A DNA stretch of 64,000 nucleotides, taken from the NCBI RefSeq assembly GCF_011761235.1, contig NZ_JAAOYW010000002.1, positions 558,001 to 622,000 of the forward strand. Reading direction: 5' to 3'. Below, piece by piece: positions 11,277 to 20,847 of the stretch. The notes under the pieces were generated by a model that worked only from the letters and a program-made list of their open reading frames with translations, searched no databases and was not told the DNA's origin. How positions within the stretch are numbered: the stretch's first letter is position 1; each line of letters opens with the position of its first letter. A program made the position numbers and the translations under genes. Origin of the DNA: Frigoribacterium faeni. GTDB taxonomy: Bacteria > Actinomycetota > Actinomycetes > Actinomycetales > Microbacteriaceae.

Positions 11277-14200
11277 TCAGATTTCGTCGACGTTCGACGA
11301 CTCGAAGCGGGAGGAGATGTTGATGCCGAGCTCTTCGGCGGCACGGAAGACCTCGTCGTCCGTGTCGCGCAGGCTCACCGTCTGGCCGTCGGCCGAGAGG
11401 ACCTCGACGTTCAGGCAGAGCGACTGCATCTCCTTGATGAGGACCTTGAAGCTCTCGGGGATGCCGGGCTCCTGGATGTTCTCGCCCTTGACGATCGCCT
11501 CGTAGACCTTGACGCGGCCGAGGATGTCGTCCGACTTGATCGTGAGGAGCTCCTGCAGCGCGTAGGCGGCACCGTAGGCCTCGAGGGCCCACACCTCCAT
11601 CTCTCCGAAGCGCTGTCCGCCGAACTGGGCCTTACCGCCCAGGGGCTGCTGCGTGATCATCGAGTAGGGGCCCGTCGAGCGAGCGTGGATCTTGTCGTCG
11701 ACGAGGTGGTGCAGCTTCAGGATGTACATGTAGCCGACCGAGATGGGGTTCGGGAAGGGCTCTCCCGAACGACCGTCGAACAGGCGCGCCTTGCCGGAGG
11801 CACCGATGAGGCGGTCGCCGTCGCGGGTGGGCAGCGTCGATTCGAGGAGGCCCTCGATCTCGCGCTCCGCCGCGCCGTCGAACACCGGGGTGGCGACCTT
11901 CGTGCCGGGCGCCGCGCTCAGGGCCTCGGGAGGCAGGTTCTTCGCCCACTCCTGGATGCCCTCGACGTTCCAGCCCTGCGCCGCGATCCACCCGAGGTGG
12001 ATCTCGAGCACCTGGCCGAAGTTCATTCGACCGGGGACGCCCAGCGGGTTGAGGATGATGTCGACCGGCGTGCCGTCCTCGAGGAACGGCATGTCCTCGA
12101 CGGGCAGGATCGTCGAGATGACGCCCTTGTTGCCGTGACGGCCGGCGAGCTTGTCGCCCGCGGTGATCTTGCGCTTCTGGGCGATGAAGACCACGACGCG
12201 CTGGTTGACGCCCGAGCCGAGCTCGTCGTCGCCGTCCTGCGAGTCGAAGACCTTGACGCCGATGACGGTTCCCTGCTCGCCGTGGGGCACCTTCAGGGAC
12301 GTGTCGCGGACCTCACGGCTCTTCTCGTTGAAGATCGCGCGCAGCAGGCGCTCTTCTGCGGAGAGCTCGGTCTCGCCCTTGGGCGTGACCTTGCCGACGA
12401 GGATGTCGCCGGGGCGGACCTCGGCGCCGATGCGGATGATGCCGCGCTCGTCGAGGTCGGCCAGCAGGTCGGGGCTGACGTTGGGGAGGTCACGGGTGAT
12501 CTCCTCCTTGCCGAGCTTCGTGTCGCGGGCGTCGACCTCGTACTCCTCGATGTGGATCGAGGAGAGCGTGTCGTCCTTGACGAGGTTCTGCGACAGGATC
12601 ATCGCGTCCTCGTAGTTGTAGCCCTCCCACGGCATGAACGCGACGAGCAGGTTCTTGCCGAGCGCGAGCTCGCCGTTCTCGGTCGCAGGGCCGTCGGCGA
12701 TGACCTCGCCGACCTCGATGCGCTGACCGGCGTCGACGATCACGCGGTGGTTGTAGCTGGCGCCCTGGTTCGAGCGGTCGAACTTGCGCAGGTAGTACTC
12801 CTGCGTGCCGCCCTCGTCGAGCTGGACGGTGACGACGTCGGCCGAGACCTCGGACACCACGCCCGCGGCGTCGGCGGTGACGACGTCACCGGCGTCGATC
12901 GCGGTGTAGCCCTCCATGCCGGTGCCGACCAGGGGGCTCTCGCTGCGGACCAGCGGGACGGCCTGGCGCTGCATGTTCGCGCCCATGAGGGCGCGGTTCG
13001 CGTCGTCGTGCTCGAGGAACGGGATGAGCGACGTCGCGACGGAGACCATCTGGCGCGGCGAGACGTCCATGTAGTCGACCTCGTCCTTGGCGACGAGCTC
13101 CACCTCGCCGCCCTTCTTGCGGACCAGCACCTTGTCGTCGACGAAGTTGAAGTCGTCGTCGAGCGGGGCGTTGGCCTGGGCGACGACGTAGTCGTCCTCC
13201 TCGGAGGCGGTGAGGTAGTCGATCGTCGTCGTGACGTTGCCGCCCTGGACGCGACGGTACGGCGTCTCGATGAAGCCGAACGAGTTGATGCGGGCGAACG
13301 ACGCCAGCGAGCCGATCAGGCCGATGTTCGGGCCTTCAGGGGTCTCGATGGGGCACATGCGGCCGTAGTGCGACGGGTGGACGTCGCGGACCTCGACGCC
13401 GGCGCGCTCGCGGCTCAGGCCGCCGGGGCCGAGGGCGCTGAGGCGGCGCTTGTGGGTCAGGCCCGACAGCGGGTTGTTCTGGTCCATGAACTGCGACAGC
13501 TGCGAGGTGCCGAAGAACTCCTTGATCGCGGCGACGACGGGTCGCACGTTGATCAGGGTCTGCGGGGTGATCGCCTCGATGTCCTGCGTGGTCATGCGCT
13601 CGCGGACGACGCGCTCCATGCGGGACAGGCCGGTGCGGACCTGGTTCTGGATCAGCTCGCCGACCGCGCGGATGCGACGGTTGCCGAAGTGGTCGATGTC
13701 GTCGACGTCGAGGCGGAGCTCGACGGACTCGCCGTCGCGCGTGCCGTCGATCGTCTTCTGCTCGGCGTGCAGCGAGACGAGGTACTTGATCGTCGCGACG
13801 ATGTCGTCGACGGTCAGGACCGAGTCGCCGAGGGGCGCGTCGATGCCGAGCTTGCGGTTGATCTTGTAGCGACCCACTTTCGCCAGGTCGTAGCGCTTCG
13901 GGTTGAAGTAGAAGTTGTCGAGGAGCGCACGCGCGGCCTCGGCGGCGACCTGCTCGCCCGGGCGCAGCTTGCGGTAGATGTCCTTGAGGGCCTCCTCCTT
14001 GGTGAGGATGGCGTCCTTCTCGAGGGTCGCCTCGATGGAGGCGAAGCCGGCGAACTTCTCGGTGATCTCCTCGCTCGTGAGGCCGAGGGCCTTGAGGAAC
14101 ACGGTGACGCTCTGCTTGCGCTTGCGGTCGATGCGGACGCCGACCTGGTCGCGCTTGTCGATCTCGAACTCGAGCCAGGCACCGCGGCTCGGGATGACGC

Positions 14201-14768
14201 GCGCCGAGTAGATGTCCTTGTCGGAGGTCTTGTCGGAGGCGCGCTCGAAGTAGACGCCCGGGCTGCGGACGAGCTGCGAGACGACGACGCGCTCGGTGCC
14301 GTTGATGATGAACGTGCCGCGCTCGGTCATGAGCGGGAAGTCGCCCATGAAGACCGTCTGGGTCTTGATCTCGCCGGTGAGGTGGTTCATGAACTCGGCG
14401 TTGACGTAGAGGGGGGCGGCGTAGGTCTTGCCGCGCTCCTTGCACTCGTCGATGGAGTACTTGGGGTCTTCGAGCTCGGGCGCCGTGAAGCTGAGCTGCA
14501 TGGTCTCGCCCAGGTCTTCGATCGGCGAGATCTCCTCGAAGATCTCTTCCAGGCCGGAGTGCAGGGCGAGGTCGGTGCGACCCTGCTCGGTCGCCTCGGC
14601 GAGGCGCTGCTTCCAGATGTCGTTGCCGACGAGCCAGTCGAAGCTCTCGGTCTGCAGCGCCAGGAGGTCGGGGACCGTCAGCGTGTCGGTGATCTTGGCG
14701 AACGAGAGCCGCGATGCGCCTCGGCCGTTCTTGGGTGAGTTGGTGGATGCGGTGTTCGCAGCAGCCAA
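11277..14768 (-). CDS. rpoB: RNA polymerase subunit beta
   Basis: The 1163-residue beta subunit of RNA polymerase. The rifampicin-binding cluster reads [15 protein letters not shown] followed by [14 protein letters not shown], the sensitive wild-type pattern. The frame stays open far upstream, but the true start is the TTG at 14768: a perfect GGAGGTAA sits just before it, and the protein then begins [20 protein letters not shown], entering the conserved [16 protein letters not shown]. The predicted promoter is about 220 bases upstream, giving a long leader. Followed by rpoC. Confidence 0.97.
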   Translation of the reverse strand: MAAANTASTNSPKNGRGASRLSFAKITDTLTVPDLLALQTESFDWLVGNDIWKQRLAEATEQGRTDLALHSGLEEIFEEISPIEDLGETMQLSFTAPELEDPKYSIDECKERGKTYAAPLYVNAEFMNHLTGEIKTQTVFMGDFPLMTERGTFIINGTERVVVSQLVRSPGVYFERASDKTSDKDIYSARVIPSRGAWLEFEIDKRDQVGVRIDRKRKQSVTVFLKALGLTSEEITEKFAGFASIEATLEKDAILTKEEALKDIYRKLRPGEQVAAEAARALLDNFYFNPKRYDLAKVGRYKINRKLGIDAPLGDSVLTVDDIVATIKYLVSLHAEQKTIDGTRDGESVELRLDVDDIDHFGNRRIRAVGELIQNQVRTGLSRMERVVRERMTTQDIEAITPQTLINVRPVVAAIKEFFGTSQLSQFMDQNNPLSGLTHKRRLSALGPGGLSRERAGVEVRDVHPSHYGRMCPIETPEGPNIGLIGSLASFARINSFGFIETPYRRVQGGNVTTTIDYLTASEEDDYVVAQANAPLDDDFNFVDDKVLVRKKGGEVELVAKDEVDYMDVSPRQMVSVATSLIPFLEHDDANRALMGANMQRQAVPLVRSESPLVGTGMEGYTAIDAGDVVTADAAGVVSEVSADVVTVQLDEGGTQEYYLRKFDRSNQGASYNHRVIVDAGQRIEVGEVIADGPATENGELALGKNLLVAFMPWEGYNYEDAMILSQNLVKDDTLSSIHIEEYEVDARDTKLGKEEITRDLPNVSPDLLADLDERGIIRIGAEVRPGDILVGKVTPKGETELSAEERLLRAIFNEKSREVRDTSLKVPHGEQGTVIGVKVFDSQDGDDELGSGVNQRVVVFIAQKRKITAGDKLAGRHGNKGVISTILPVEDMPFLEDGTPVDIILNPLGVPGRMNFGQVLEIHLGWIAAQGWNVEGIQEWAKNLPPEALSAAPGTKVATPVFDGAAEREIEGLLESTLPTRDGDRLIGASGKARLFDGRSGEPFPNPISVGYMYILKLHHLVDDKIHARSTGPYSMITQQPLGGKAQFGGQRFGEMEVWALEAYGAAYALQELLTIKSDDILGRVKVYEAIVKGENIQEPGIPESFKVLIKEMQSLCLNVEVLSADGQTVSLRDTDDEVFRAAEELGINISSRFESSNVDEI

Positions 14769-14986
14769 GGAAGTTACCTCCGTGGACCCCGTCGGGTCAT
14801 CACTGTCGGACAGTATGAGTGGGTGGTGAACGGCCCTCCCGGAGCCGTCGGCCGCACGACAGGGCCAGAGGACCGTGTCGGAGACCGAGGTCGAGGACGC
14901 CCCCGCCGCGATATTCGGGGGCTGTCTCGGATGTGCGTCGTCGACCGCGATATGACGACAGGACGCACGAGGGAGCGCAAAGGTCA

Positions 14987-15015
14987 ATACTATGCAGCCC
15001 GGACACGCCTGGCAA
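14987..15015 (-). promoter_or_regulatory. Predicted housekeeping promoter of rpoBC
   Basis: Read on the minus strand: -35 TTGCCA (15010-15015), 17-base spacer, -10 TAGTAT (14987-14992). This implies a leader of about 210 bases, which includes a 13-bp palindrome ACTGTCGGACAGT at 14802-14814 just upstream of the ribosome site. Confidence 0.65.
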
Positions 15016-15024
15016 GCCCTGTCG

Positions 15025-15053
15025 TTGACCTCGGGGCTGACCTCGGGTATAAC
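15025..15053 (+). promoter_or_regulatory. Predicted promoter of the spermidine-synthase-like gene
   Basis: TTGACC (15025-15030), 17-base spacer, TATAAC (15048-15053), close to the housekeeping consensus. Its -35 lies only 9 bases from the -35 of the divergent rpoBC promoter, so the two may influence each other. Confidence 0.7.
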
Positions 15054-15107
15054 GCGGGCGGCGCCGTCCTGTTCCCGCCCCGGGCGCCCGGGTGGGAGGA
15101 TCGGGAC

Positions 15108-15965
15108 ATGGCCGCACCCCACGACGACCCGCCCGCCGAGGTCTCGATCGGAGCGGGCCTCGCCCGCGTCGACGAGGACCGGCACCGCCCCGGCTCGTAC
15201 ACGCTGGTCGTGGACGGCACCCCGCAGTCGCACGTCGACCTCGACGACCCGACGCACCTCGCCTTCGAGTACGTGCGCCGCATCGGCCACGCGATCGACC
15301 TGCTGCCCGACGGCCCCCTGACCGCCCTGCACCTCGGCGGCGGCGCCCTTACCCTGCCCCGCTACGTCGAGGCGACGCGGCCGGGCTCCCGGCAGCAGGT
15401 GATCGAGCTCGAGGCGGACCTGATCGCGCTGGTGCGCGAGCGGCTGCCGTTCCCGAGGGGCGCCTCCATCCGCATGCGGTACGGCGACGCCCGCGAGGTG
15501 ATGGAGAAGCTGCCGACCGGGCTGCGCGGGTCGGTCGACCTGCTCGTCGTCGACGTCTTCGGCGGGTCGCGCATCCCCGCCCACGTGACGAGCCTCGAGT
15601 TCTACGCCGCCGCCTCCGCGTTCCTCTCGCCCACGGGGATGCTCGTCGTGAACTCGGCCGACGGCGCCGGGCTGGCCTTCGCCCGCGGTCAGGCGTCGAC
15701 CCTCTCGACCGTGTTCGAGCACGTCGCGGCGGTGGCCGACCCGGCCACCCTCAAGGGCAGGAGGTTCGGCAACGTCGTGCTGATCGGCTCGCCCTCGCCG
15801 CTGCCCACCGACCGCATGCCGCGGCTCTACTCGTCGGACCCTCTGCCGGCGAAGGTGGTGCACGGGCGCGAGCTCCGCGACTTCGTCGCCGGCGCCCCCG
15901 TCGTCACCGACGCCACCGCGGTGCCGTCGCCGGAGCCCTCCCGGAGCGTGTTCGGGGCGCGGTAG
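15108..15965 (+). CDS. Spermidine-synthase-like methyltransferase-fold protein
   Basis: A 285-residue Rossmann-fold protein of the spermine/spermidine synthase superfamily. The nucleotide-binding strand is [16 protein letters not shown] (residues ~70-85), followed by the acidic VIELEADL and the [10 protein letters not shown] loop. The canonical polyamine-synthase residues cannot be confirmed, and actinobacteria carry many relatives whose role is unknown. The ATG at 15108 follows GGGAGGA. It has its own promoter directly upstream and is convergent with csrA. Catalysis of spermidine formation should not be assumed. Confidence 0.83.
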   Translation: MAAPHDDPPAEVSIGAGLARVDEDRHRPGSYTLVVDGTPQSHVDLDDPTHLAFEYVRRIGHAIDLLPDGPLTALHLGGGALTLPRYVEATRPGSRQQVIELEADLIALVRERLPFPRGASIRMRYGDAREVMEKLPTGLRGSVDLLVVDVFGGSRIPAHVTSLEFYAAASAFLSPTGMLVVNSADGAGLAFARGQASTLSTVFEHVAAVADPATLKGRRFGNVVLIGSPSPLPTDRMPRLYSSDPLPAKVVHGRELRDFVAGAPVVTDATAVPSPEPSRSVFGAR

Positions 15966-15973
15966 GGATCCCG

Positions 15974-16005
15974 GGGCCGGCCGGGCGATCTGGGCCGGCC
16001 GGGCG
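15974..16005. repeat. 14-bp direct repeat
   Basis: GGGCCGGCCGGGCG occurs at 15974-15987 and 15992-16005. It lies in the 75-bp gap between the convergent spermidine-synthase-like gene and csrA. GC-rich structure here could act as a terminator. Confidence 0.6.
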
Positions 16006-16040
16006 CTCCGGGGCGCCGGGGGCGCTGCTCGCGGGGAGCG

Positions 16041-16295
16041 CTACCGGTCGGTGCGGGGCGCGGGGCCGCCGAGGGCGGCGCGCAGTCGGGCCTCGGCGTC
16101 GGCCGCGGACGTCGCGCCGGCGGCCTCGACGTTGGCCTCGGTGACGGCCTTGACGACCTCTTCGCGCTGGATCTTCACGCCGCGGGGCGCGTCGATGCCG
16201 ATGCGCACGCCGTCGCCGCGCGAGTCGAGCACGGTGATGACGATGTCGTCACCGATGAGGATCCGCTCCCCGACCTTGCGCGTCAACACCAGCAT
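16041..16295 (-). CDS. csrA: Carbon storage regulator CsrA, RNA-binding translational repressor
   Basis: An 84-residue CsrA. It dimerises and binds AnGGA in hairpin loops to block translation. Conserved segments include MLVLTRKVGERILIGDDI at the N-terminus and VRIGIDAPRGVKIQREE, containing the RNA-contact arginine. The last ~25 residues are an Ala/Arg extension beyond the 61-residue E. coli protein. A GGTGGGGGG purine run precedes the ATG. It is the last gene of the flagellar locus, after the FlhF-like gene. The flagellar leaders in this window carry loops with ACGGA (see other entries), its likely targets. The antagonist gene fliW is not seen in the window. Confidence 0.96.
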   Translation of the reverse strand: MLVLTRKVGERILIGDDIVITVLDSRGDGVRIGIDAPRGVKIQREEVVKAVTEANVEAAGATSAADAEARLRAALGGPAPRTDR

Positions 16296-16322
16296 CCCCC
16301 CACCTTAAGGGTGCGAGACGCC

Positions 16323-16378
16323 CGAGAGGCCCCAGATCGACCCGGGAGGCGCGCCGGAAGTCGATCCGGGGCCTCTCG
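16323..16378. repeat. 56-bp intergenic palindrome (type D)
   Basis: CGAGAGGCCCC-N-GATCGAC at 16323-16341 pairs with its inverted copy at 16360-16378, with one mismatch in 19. The inner part also folds (CCGG/CCGG). It lies between the FlhF-like gene and csrA, inside a presumed transcript. It is one of several palindromes of nearly constant length in this window. Confidence 0.75.
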
Positions 16379-16414
16379 ACCTCCGACGGGGGGCCGGGGC
16401 AGGGGGGCCTGGGG

Positions 16415-17560
16415 TCAGGCGCGCCAGCCGACGGGGACGCCGAGCAGGTGCACCGTGCCGGGCGTGGCCGTGTCGTCCTCGCCGACCACGGCGACGGCCG
16501 CCACCGGCTGCACGGCGCGGACGGCCTCGACCCAGCGCGCCGTGTCGTCGTGCTTGCGCCCGACGTCGACGGCCACCCAGACCTGGTCGGCAGCGATCGC
16601 CTCGAGGACGGCGGGCGCGGCGGCGTCCCACGCGAGGGCGGTGACGACGGCCGAGTCCTCGTGCACGCCCGTCGCCCGGGCCAGGATCGCGCCGCGGCGG
16701 TCGGCGGCGTCGACCGAGCGCAGCCCGAACGACGTCGCCATCTGGGCGGCCACGCGGAACGCGTCGCCGGGGCGCCCCACGACGACCACGAGGTCGCCGG
16801 CCCCGCGCAGCACGGACGGCGCCGTCAGGTCGCCCGCGGCGCCCGGGCCGACGGGCACCGGTGCGGACGAGGAGGCGGCGGCCGCGGCCAGGAAGGCGGC
16901 GGCGGTCGTCAGGGGGCCGGCGGGCGCCTCCTCGATCTCGGCCGTGGGCGCCTCGGGGGCGGCGATGCCGTTGAAGGCGAAGTCGTCCATGATCTCGGCG
17001 AAGGCGTCGGTGCGGGTCGAGAGGTCGCCGGCGGGCGCGGCGGGCGGCCCGGCGGGCGACGCGGCGTCGAGCGCCGACGCGGCGGCGGAGGCCGCGGCCG
17101 CGCGGGCGGCACGGCGGGGGCTCTCCGCGAGGCGCGGCTGCCCCGCGGCGGCGGACGCCGGCACGGCGCGGACGACCCGGGCCGCCTGGCCGTCGCGGCC
17201 GGCGAGCACGTCGTCGAACGGGTCGCGCGGCCCGGCGGACACGCGCGGCTCGGCGGCGGTGCGCGGCCTGGCGGCGGCGCGCGGCTCGGGCCCGTCGCCC
17301 GCGTCGGCGTCGGCGAGCAGCGCGGCGATGCCGGCCCGGGACGCCGGCGGCGTGATGGTGACGCGCGCGACCGGCACGTCGGTGCGCGGGTCGGGCACCT
17401 CGACGGTGACCTCGTAGTGCTTGCGGGCGAGGAGGCCCGCGACTCCCCCGACGGTGACCTTCTGCGCCGCGACGATGCGGGCGCCGGGACCGTGGACGGC
17501 CCGCACCTCGGCCCGGAGCGCCTCGAGCGACTCGCCGCTCATCACCCTGCGCGTCGGCAC
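16415..17560 (-). CDS. FlhF-like protein lacking the GTPase P-loop (degenerate FlhF)
   Basis: 381 residues at the position flhF normally takes, directly after flhA. The N-terminal ~55 residues match the FlhF B-domain pattern (SLEALRAEVRAVHGPGARIV, then VGGVAGL and a strand-rich stretch ending in YEVTVEV). A ~170-residue Ala/Pro linker follows. The last ~130 residues keep the alternating strands of an NG domain, but where FlhF has a GxxGxGKT loop this protein has VVVVGRPGDAFRVAAQMA, with no lysine or threonine. It therefore probably cannot bind GTP in the normal way. FlhF sets flagellar position and number in other bacteria. The GTG start at 17560 is 1 base beyond the flhA stop; an ATG at 17542 is possible. 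Confidence 0.72.
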   Translation of the reverse strand: MPTRRVMSGESLEALRAEVRAVHGPGARIVAAQKVTVGGVAGLLARKHYEVTVEVPDPRTDVPVARVTITPPASRAGIAALLADADAGDGPEPRAAARPRTAAEPRVSAGPRDPFDDVLAGRDGQAARVVRAVPASAAAGQPRLAESPRRAARAAAASAAASALDAASPAGPPAAPAGDLSTRTDAFAEIMDDFAFNGIAAPEAPTAEIEEAPAGPLTTAAAFLAAAAASSSAPVPVGPGAAGDLTAPSVLRGAGDLVVVVGRPGDAFRVAAQMATSFGLRSVDAADRRGAILARATGVHEDSAVVTALAWDAAAPAVLEAIAADQVWVAVDVGRKHDDTARWVEAVRAVQPVAAVAVVGEDDTATPGTVHLLGVPVGWRA

Positions 17561-17561
17561 G

Positions 17562-19613
17562 TCAGGCCGCCGTGATCGGGTCGGCGGCGCGCACGACGCC
17601 CACGGTCTCGATGGTCGAGCCGGCGGCCGTGGCCTCCTGGTACGACAGCACCGGCAGCCCGCCCTGCTGTGCCGAGACGAGGCGGTGGATGGCGGGGCGC
17701 AGCGCGGGCGCGCAGACGAGCACCGCGCTGAGGCCCTGCGCCTCGACGGCGGCGACGGAGTCGCGCAGCGAGCCGAGCACCTGCTCGACCCGGTGGCCGT
17801 CGAGCAGGATCTGCGTGCCCTGGTCCGACGGCCGCAGCCCCTCGAGCATCGACTGCTCGAGGCCGGGGTCGATCATGATGACGCGCAGCACGCCCTGGTC
17901 GAGGTGCCGGGCGGTGAGCGCCGGGCCGAGGGAGGCGCGGGCCGCCTCGACGAGGCCCTCCGGGTCGGTCGACACCTTGGCCCGCAGCGTCAGCCCCTCG
18001 CAGATGCGCCCGAGGTCGTTGATCGGCACGCGCTCGGCGAGCAGCCCCTGCAGCACGCGCTGCAGCTCGGCGAGCGAGAGCATGCCGGGCACGAGGTCGT
18101 CGATCGCCGAGGCGTTGACCTGCTTGAGCCCCTCGGTGAGCACGCGGACGTCCTCGCGGCTGAGCAGCCGGGCCGCGTTGTCGGCGACGATCGACGACAG
18201 GTGGGTGACGAGCACCGAGACCCGGTCGATCACGGTCGCGCCGGTCATCTCGGCGCTGTGCCGCATCTCGGCGGGCACCCACTTGCCGGCGAGGCCGAAC
18301 ACGGGCTCGATCGTGGCCGTGCCGGGCAGGCCGTCGAGCTGGTCGCCGAGCGCGAGCACCGAGCGGGCCGGGGCGACGCCGCGCCCGGCCTCGACGCCGG
18401 CGATGCGGATCGAGTAGGTCGACGGCGGCAGGTCGACGCTGTCGCGGGTGCGGACGGGCGGCACGACGATCCCCATGTCGACGGCGATCTTGCGGCGCAG
18501 CGCCTTGACCCGGCCGAGCAGGTCGTCGGACGAGCCGCTGACCATGTCGACGAGGTCGGGCGCGAGCAGGATCTCGAGCGCGTGCACGCGCATCTGCTCG
18601 AGCAGGTCCTCGGTGGTGTCGGTGGGGGCAGGAGGCGCGGCGAGGGCCTCGAGGGCCTCCTGCGCCTCCTCGGCCTTCGCCTTCGCGGCCAGCCGCTGCG
18701 ACACGAGCAGCAGGCCGGCGCCGATCACGAGGAACGGGATGATCGGCATGCCGGGGATGAACCCCATGCCGATCGCCGCGACGCCGGCGATCATGATCGC
18801 GATGCGCGACTGCGACAGCTGCGAGGCCGCCTGCGACCCCATGTCGCTGTCGGCGCCCGACCGGGTGACGATCATGCCCGTGCTGACCGCCATGAGCAGC
18901 GCGGGGATCTGGGTGACGAGGCCGTCGCCGATGGTGAGCAGGCCGTAGTGGCTGAGGGCCTCGCCGATCGCCATGCCGTTCTGGATCGCGCCGATCGCGA
19001 CGCCGCCGACCAGGTTGATGACGATGATGAGGATGCCGGCGATCGCGTCGCCCTTGACGAACTTCGAGGCGCCGTCCATCGAGCCGTAGAAGTCGGCCTC
19101 GGCGCTGACGGCCGCGCGGCGCTCCTTGGCGACCTCGTCGGTGATGAGGCCGGCGTTGAGGTCGGCGTCGATCGCCATCTGCTTGCCGGGCATGGCGTCG
19201 AGGGTGAAGCGGGCCCCGACCTCGGCGACGCGCTCGGCGCCCTTCGTGACGACCACGAACTGGATGATGATCAGGATGCAGAAGATGACCGCGCCGATGA
19301 TGATCGAGCCGCTGACCGCCACGTGGCCGAAGGCCGCGATGACGTCGCCCGCGTAGCCCTCGCCGAGCACGAGGCGGGTCGAGGCGACGTTGAGGCCGAG
19401 GCGGAACAGCGTCGCGACGAGCAGCAGCGACGGGAACACCGAGAAGTCGAGCGGCTTCTTCACGAACAGCGTCGTGAGCAGGATCACCAGCGCCAGCAGG
19501 ATGTTGAGGATGATCAGCACGTCGAGCAGCGGCGCCGGCACGGGCACGACGAGCAGCAGCACGATCGCGACGACGCCGACCGGCACGGCGAGCTTGGGGA
19601 GTGTCTTCTTCAT
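17562..19613 (-). CDS. flhA: Flagellar export gate protein FlhA
   Basis: 683-residue integral membrane component of the flagellar type III export gate, coupling proton flow to export and docking chaperones through its cytoplasmic domain. The FHIPEP-family signature ARFTLDAMPGKQMAIDAD lies near residue 143, within an eight-helix N-terminal half (to ~residue 310). The C-terminal cytoplasmic domain follows a short linker. The frame is open further upstream, but the ATG at 19613 overlaps the flhB stop (ATGA) and gives the expected N-terminus. Confidence 0.97.
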   Translation of the reverse strand: MKKTLPKLAVPVGVVAIVLLLVVPVPAPLLDVLIILNILLALVILLTTLFVKKPLDFSVFPSLLLVATLFRLGLNVASTRLVLGEGYAGDVIAAFGHVAVSGSIIIGAVIFCILIIIQFVVVTKGAERVAEVGARFTLDAMPGKQMAIDADLNAGLITDEVAKERRAAVSAEADFYGSMDGASKFVKGDAIAGILIIVINLVGGVAIGAIQNGMAIGEALSHYGLLTIGDGLVTQIPALLMAVSTGMIVTRSGADSDMGSQAASQLSQSRIAIMIAGVAAIGMGFIPGMPIIPFLVIGAGLLLVSQRLAAKAKAEEAQEALEALAAPPAPTDTTEDLLEQMRVHALEILLAPDLVDMVSGSSDDLLGRVKALRRKIAVDMGIVVPPVRTRDSVDLPPSTYSIRIAGVEAGRGVAPARSVLALGDQLDGLPGTATIEPVFGLAGKWVPAEMRHSAEMTGATVIDRVSVLVTHLSSIVADNAARLLSREDVRVLTEGLKQVNASAIDDLVPGMLSLAELQRVLQGLLAERVPINDLGRICEGLTLRAKVSTDPEGLVEAARASLGPALTARHLDQGVLRVIMIDPGLEQSMLEGLRPSDQGTQILLDGHRVEQVLGSLRDSVAAVEAQGLSAVLVCAPALRPAIHRLVSAQQGGLPVLSYQEATAAGSTIETVGVVRAADPITAA

Positions 19614-20845
19614 CAGGCGGTTCCTCCGGTGGCGGCGGGACGGGAGAGCGAGGGGGCAGGCGCAGGAGGCGCGGCGCGGGCCGTGCGGATCGCGCGCGGC
19701 ACCGCGTCGGGGGCGAGCGACTCGGGGGCGAGCACGCTCGACACCTCGTCGGCGGTGGTCGGCCTGGGGTTCGCGTGGGCCCGGCCGACCGCGGCGGTCG
19801 CGCCGCGCGCCTTGAGGGCCATCACGAAGGTGAGCACGCGGGCGACGGGCGTGTAGAGGTCGACGGGGATCTCCTCGCCCAGGCCGCACGACGCGTGCAG
19901 CGCCCGGGTCAGGGGCACGTCGGCCACCAGCGGGACGCCGTCGGCCTCGGCCTGCTCACGGATCCGGGCCGCGACCGCGCCGGCGCCCTTCGCGACGACG
20001 CGGGGCGCCGCCTTGCCGGGCTCGTACTTGAGGGCGACGGCGTAGTCGGTCGGGTTGACCATGACCACGTCGGCGTCGACGATGGCGCCCATCATGCGGT
20101 TGCGGCTCATCGCGAGCTGCCGCGAGCGCCGCTGGGACTTGACCAGGGGGTCGCCGTCGCTGCTCTTGTGCTCGTCGCGCACCTCCTTCTTGGTCATCCG
20201 CGTCTTCTTGCGGTTGCGGCGCATGACGACGAAGACGTCGGCGGCCGCCAGGAGGAGGCCGGCCGCGATCGCGGCCTGCAGCAGCACGGCGGTGCCGGCC
20301 GACGCCTCCTCGAGCAGGGCAGAGACGCTGAGGCCGCCGCCGCTCATGAGGACGGGCATGAGGCCCTGCACGGCCGTCCAGAGCACGAGGCCCACGACGG
20401 CGGTCTTGATCAGGGCCTTCGCGCCGTTCCAGAGCGCCTGGGTGCCGAAGGTGGTCTTGAGGCCGTTGAGCAGGTTGAACTGCTGGTAGTTGCCGGTCAT
20501 CTTCTTGACGTGCACGCCGCCCTGCACGACGGCGGTGGCGAGCACGGCGACGCCGACGACCGCGAGCATCGGGCCGATCGTGGCGGCCATCGAGCCGACG
20601 CCGCCGCCGAGCAGCTGCAGCACGGTGGTGTCGTCGGGGTGGCGGATCACCTGGCCGATCGAGAGCAGCTGGTCGGTGCCGGCCTCGGCGCCGCGCTGGA
20701 TGGTGCTCGGGATCATGACGGCGGCCGCGCCCACGCCGACCCACGCGCTGAGGTCCTGCGAGCGCGAGAGCTGGCCCTTCGAGCGGACCTCCTTCATCCG
20801 CTTGTCGGTCGCCGCCTCGGAGCGCTCGCCGCTGTCGTCCGCCAT
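19613..20845 (-). CDS. flhB: Flagellar export switch protein FlhB, with NPTD at the cleavage site
   Basis: 410-residue membrane protein that switches export from hook to filament substrates after cutting itself between N and P of an NPTH loop. Four membrane spans lie in residues ~30-210. A basic linker (RRNRKKTRMTKKEVRDEHK) leads into the cytoplasmic domain. The loop here reads VVMVNPTDYAVALKYEPG, so the N-P bond is kept but histidine is aspartate. A ~60-residue Ala/Pro tail extends beyond the usual end. It lies between fliR and flhA in a tight operon. Confidence 0.96.
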   Translation of the reverse strand: MADDSGERSEAATDKRMKEVRSKGQLSRSQDLSAWVGVGAAAVMIPSTIQRGAEAGTDQLLSIGQVIRHPDDTTVLQLLGGGVGSMAATIGPMLAVVGVAVLATAVVQGGVHVKKMTGNYQQFNLLNGLKTTFGTQALWNGAKALIKTAVVGLVLWTAVQGLMPVLMSGGGLSVSALLEEASAGTAVLLQAAIAAGLLLAAADVFVVMRRNRKKTRMTKKEVRDEHKSSDGDPLVKSQRRSRQLAMSRNRMMGAIVDADVVMVNPTDYAVALKYEPGKAAPRVVAKGAGAVAARIREQAEADGVPLVADVPLTRALHASCGLGEEIPVDLYTPVARVLTFVMALKARGATAAVGRAHANPRPTTADEVSSVLAPESLAPDAVPRAIRTARAAPPAPAPSLSRPAATGGTA

Positions 20846-20847
20846 CG

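Noticed and set aside
14769-15863. Upstream open extension of rpoB on the minus strand
   Set aside because: Antisense to the spermidine-synthase-like gene and crosses the rpoBC promoter. A perfect ribosome site fixes the start at 14768.
16323-16378. Palindrome D as a plain terminator of the flhF-like gene
   Set aside because: Possible, but csrA follows on the same strand with no clear promoter, and the length matches the other palindromes; kept as a repeat.
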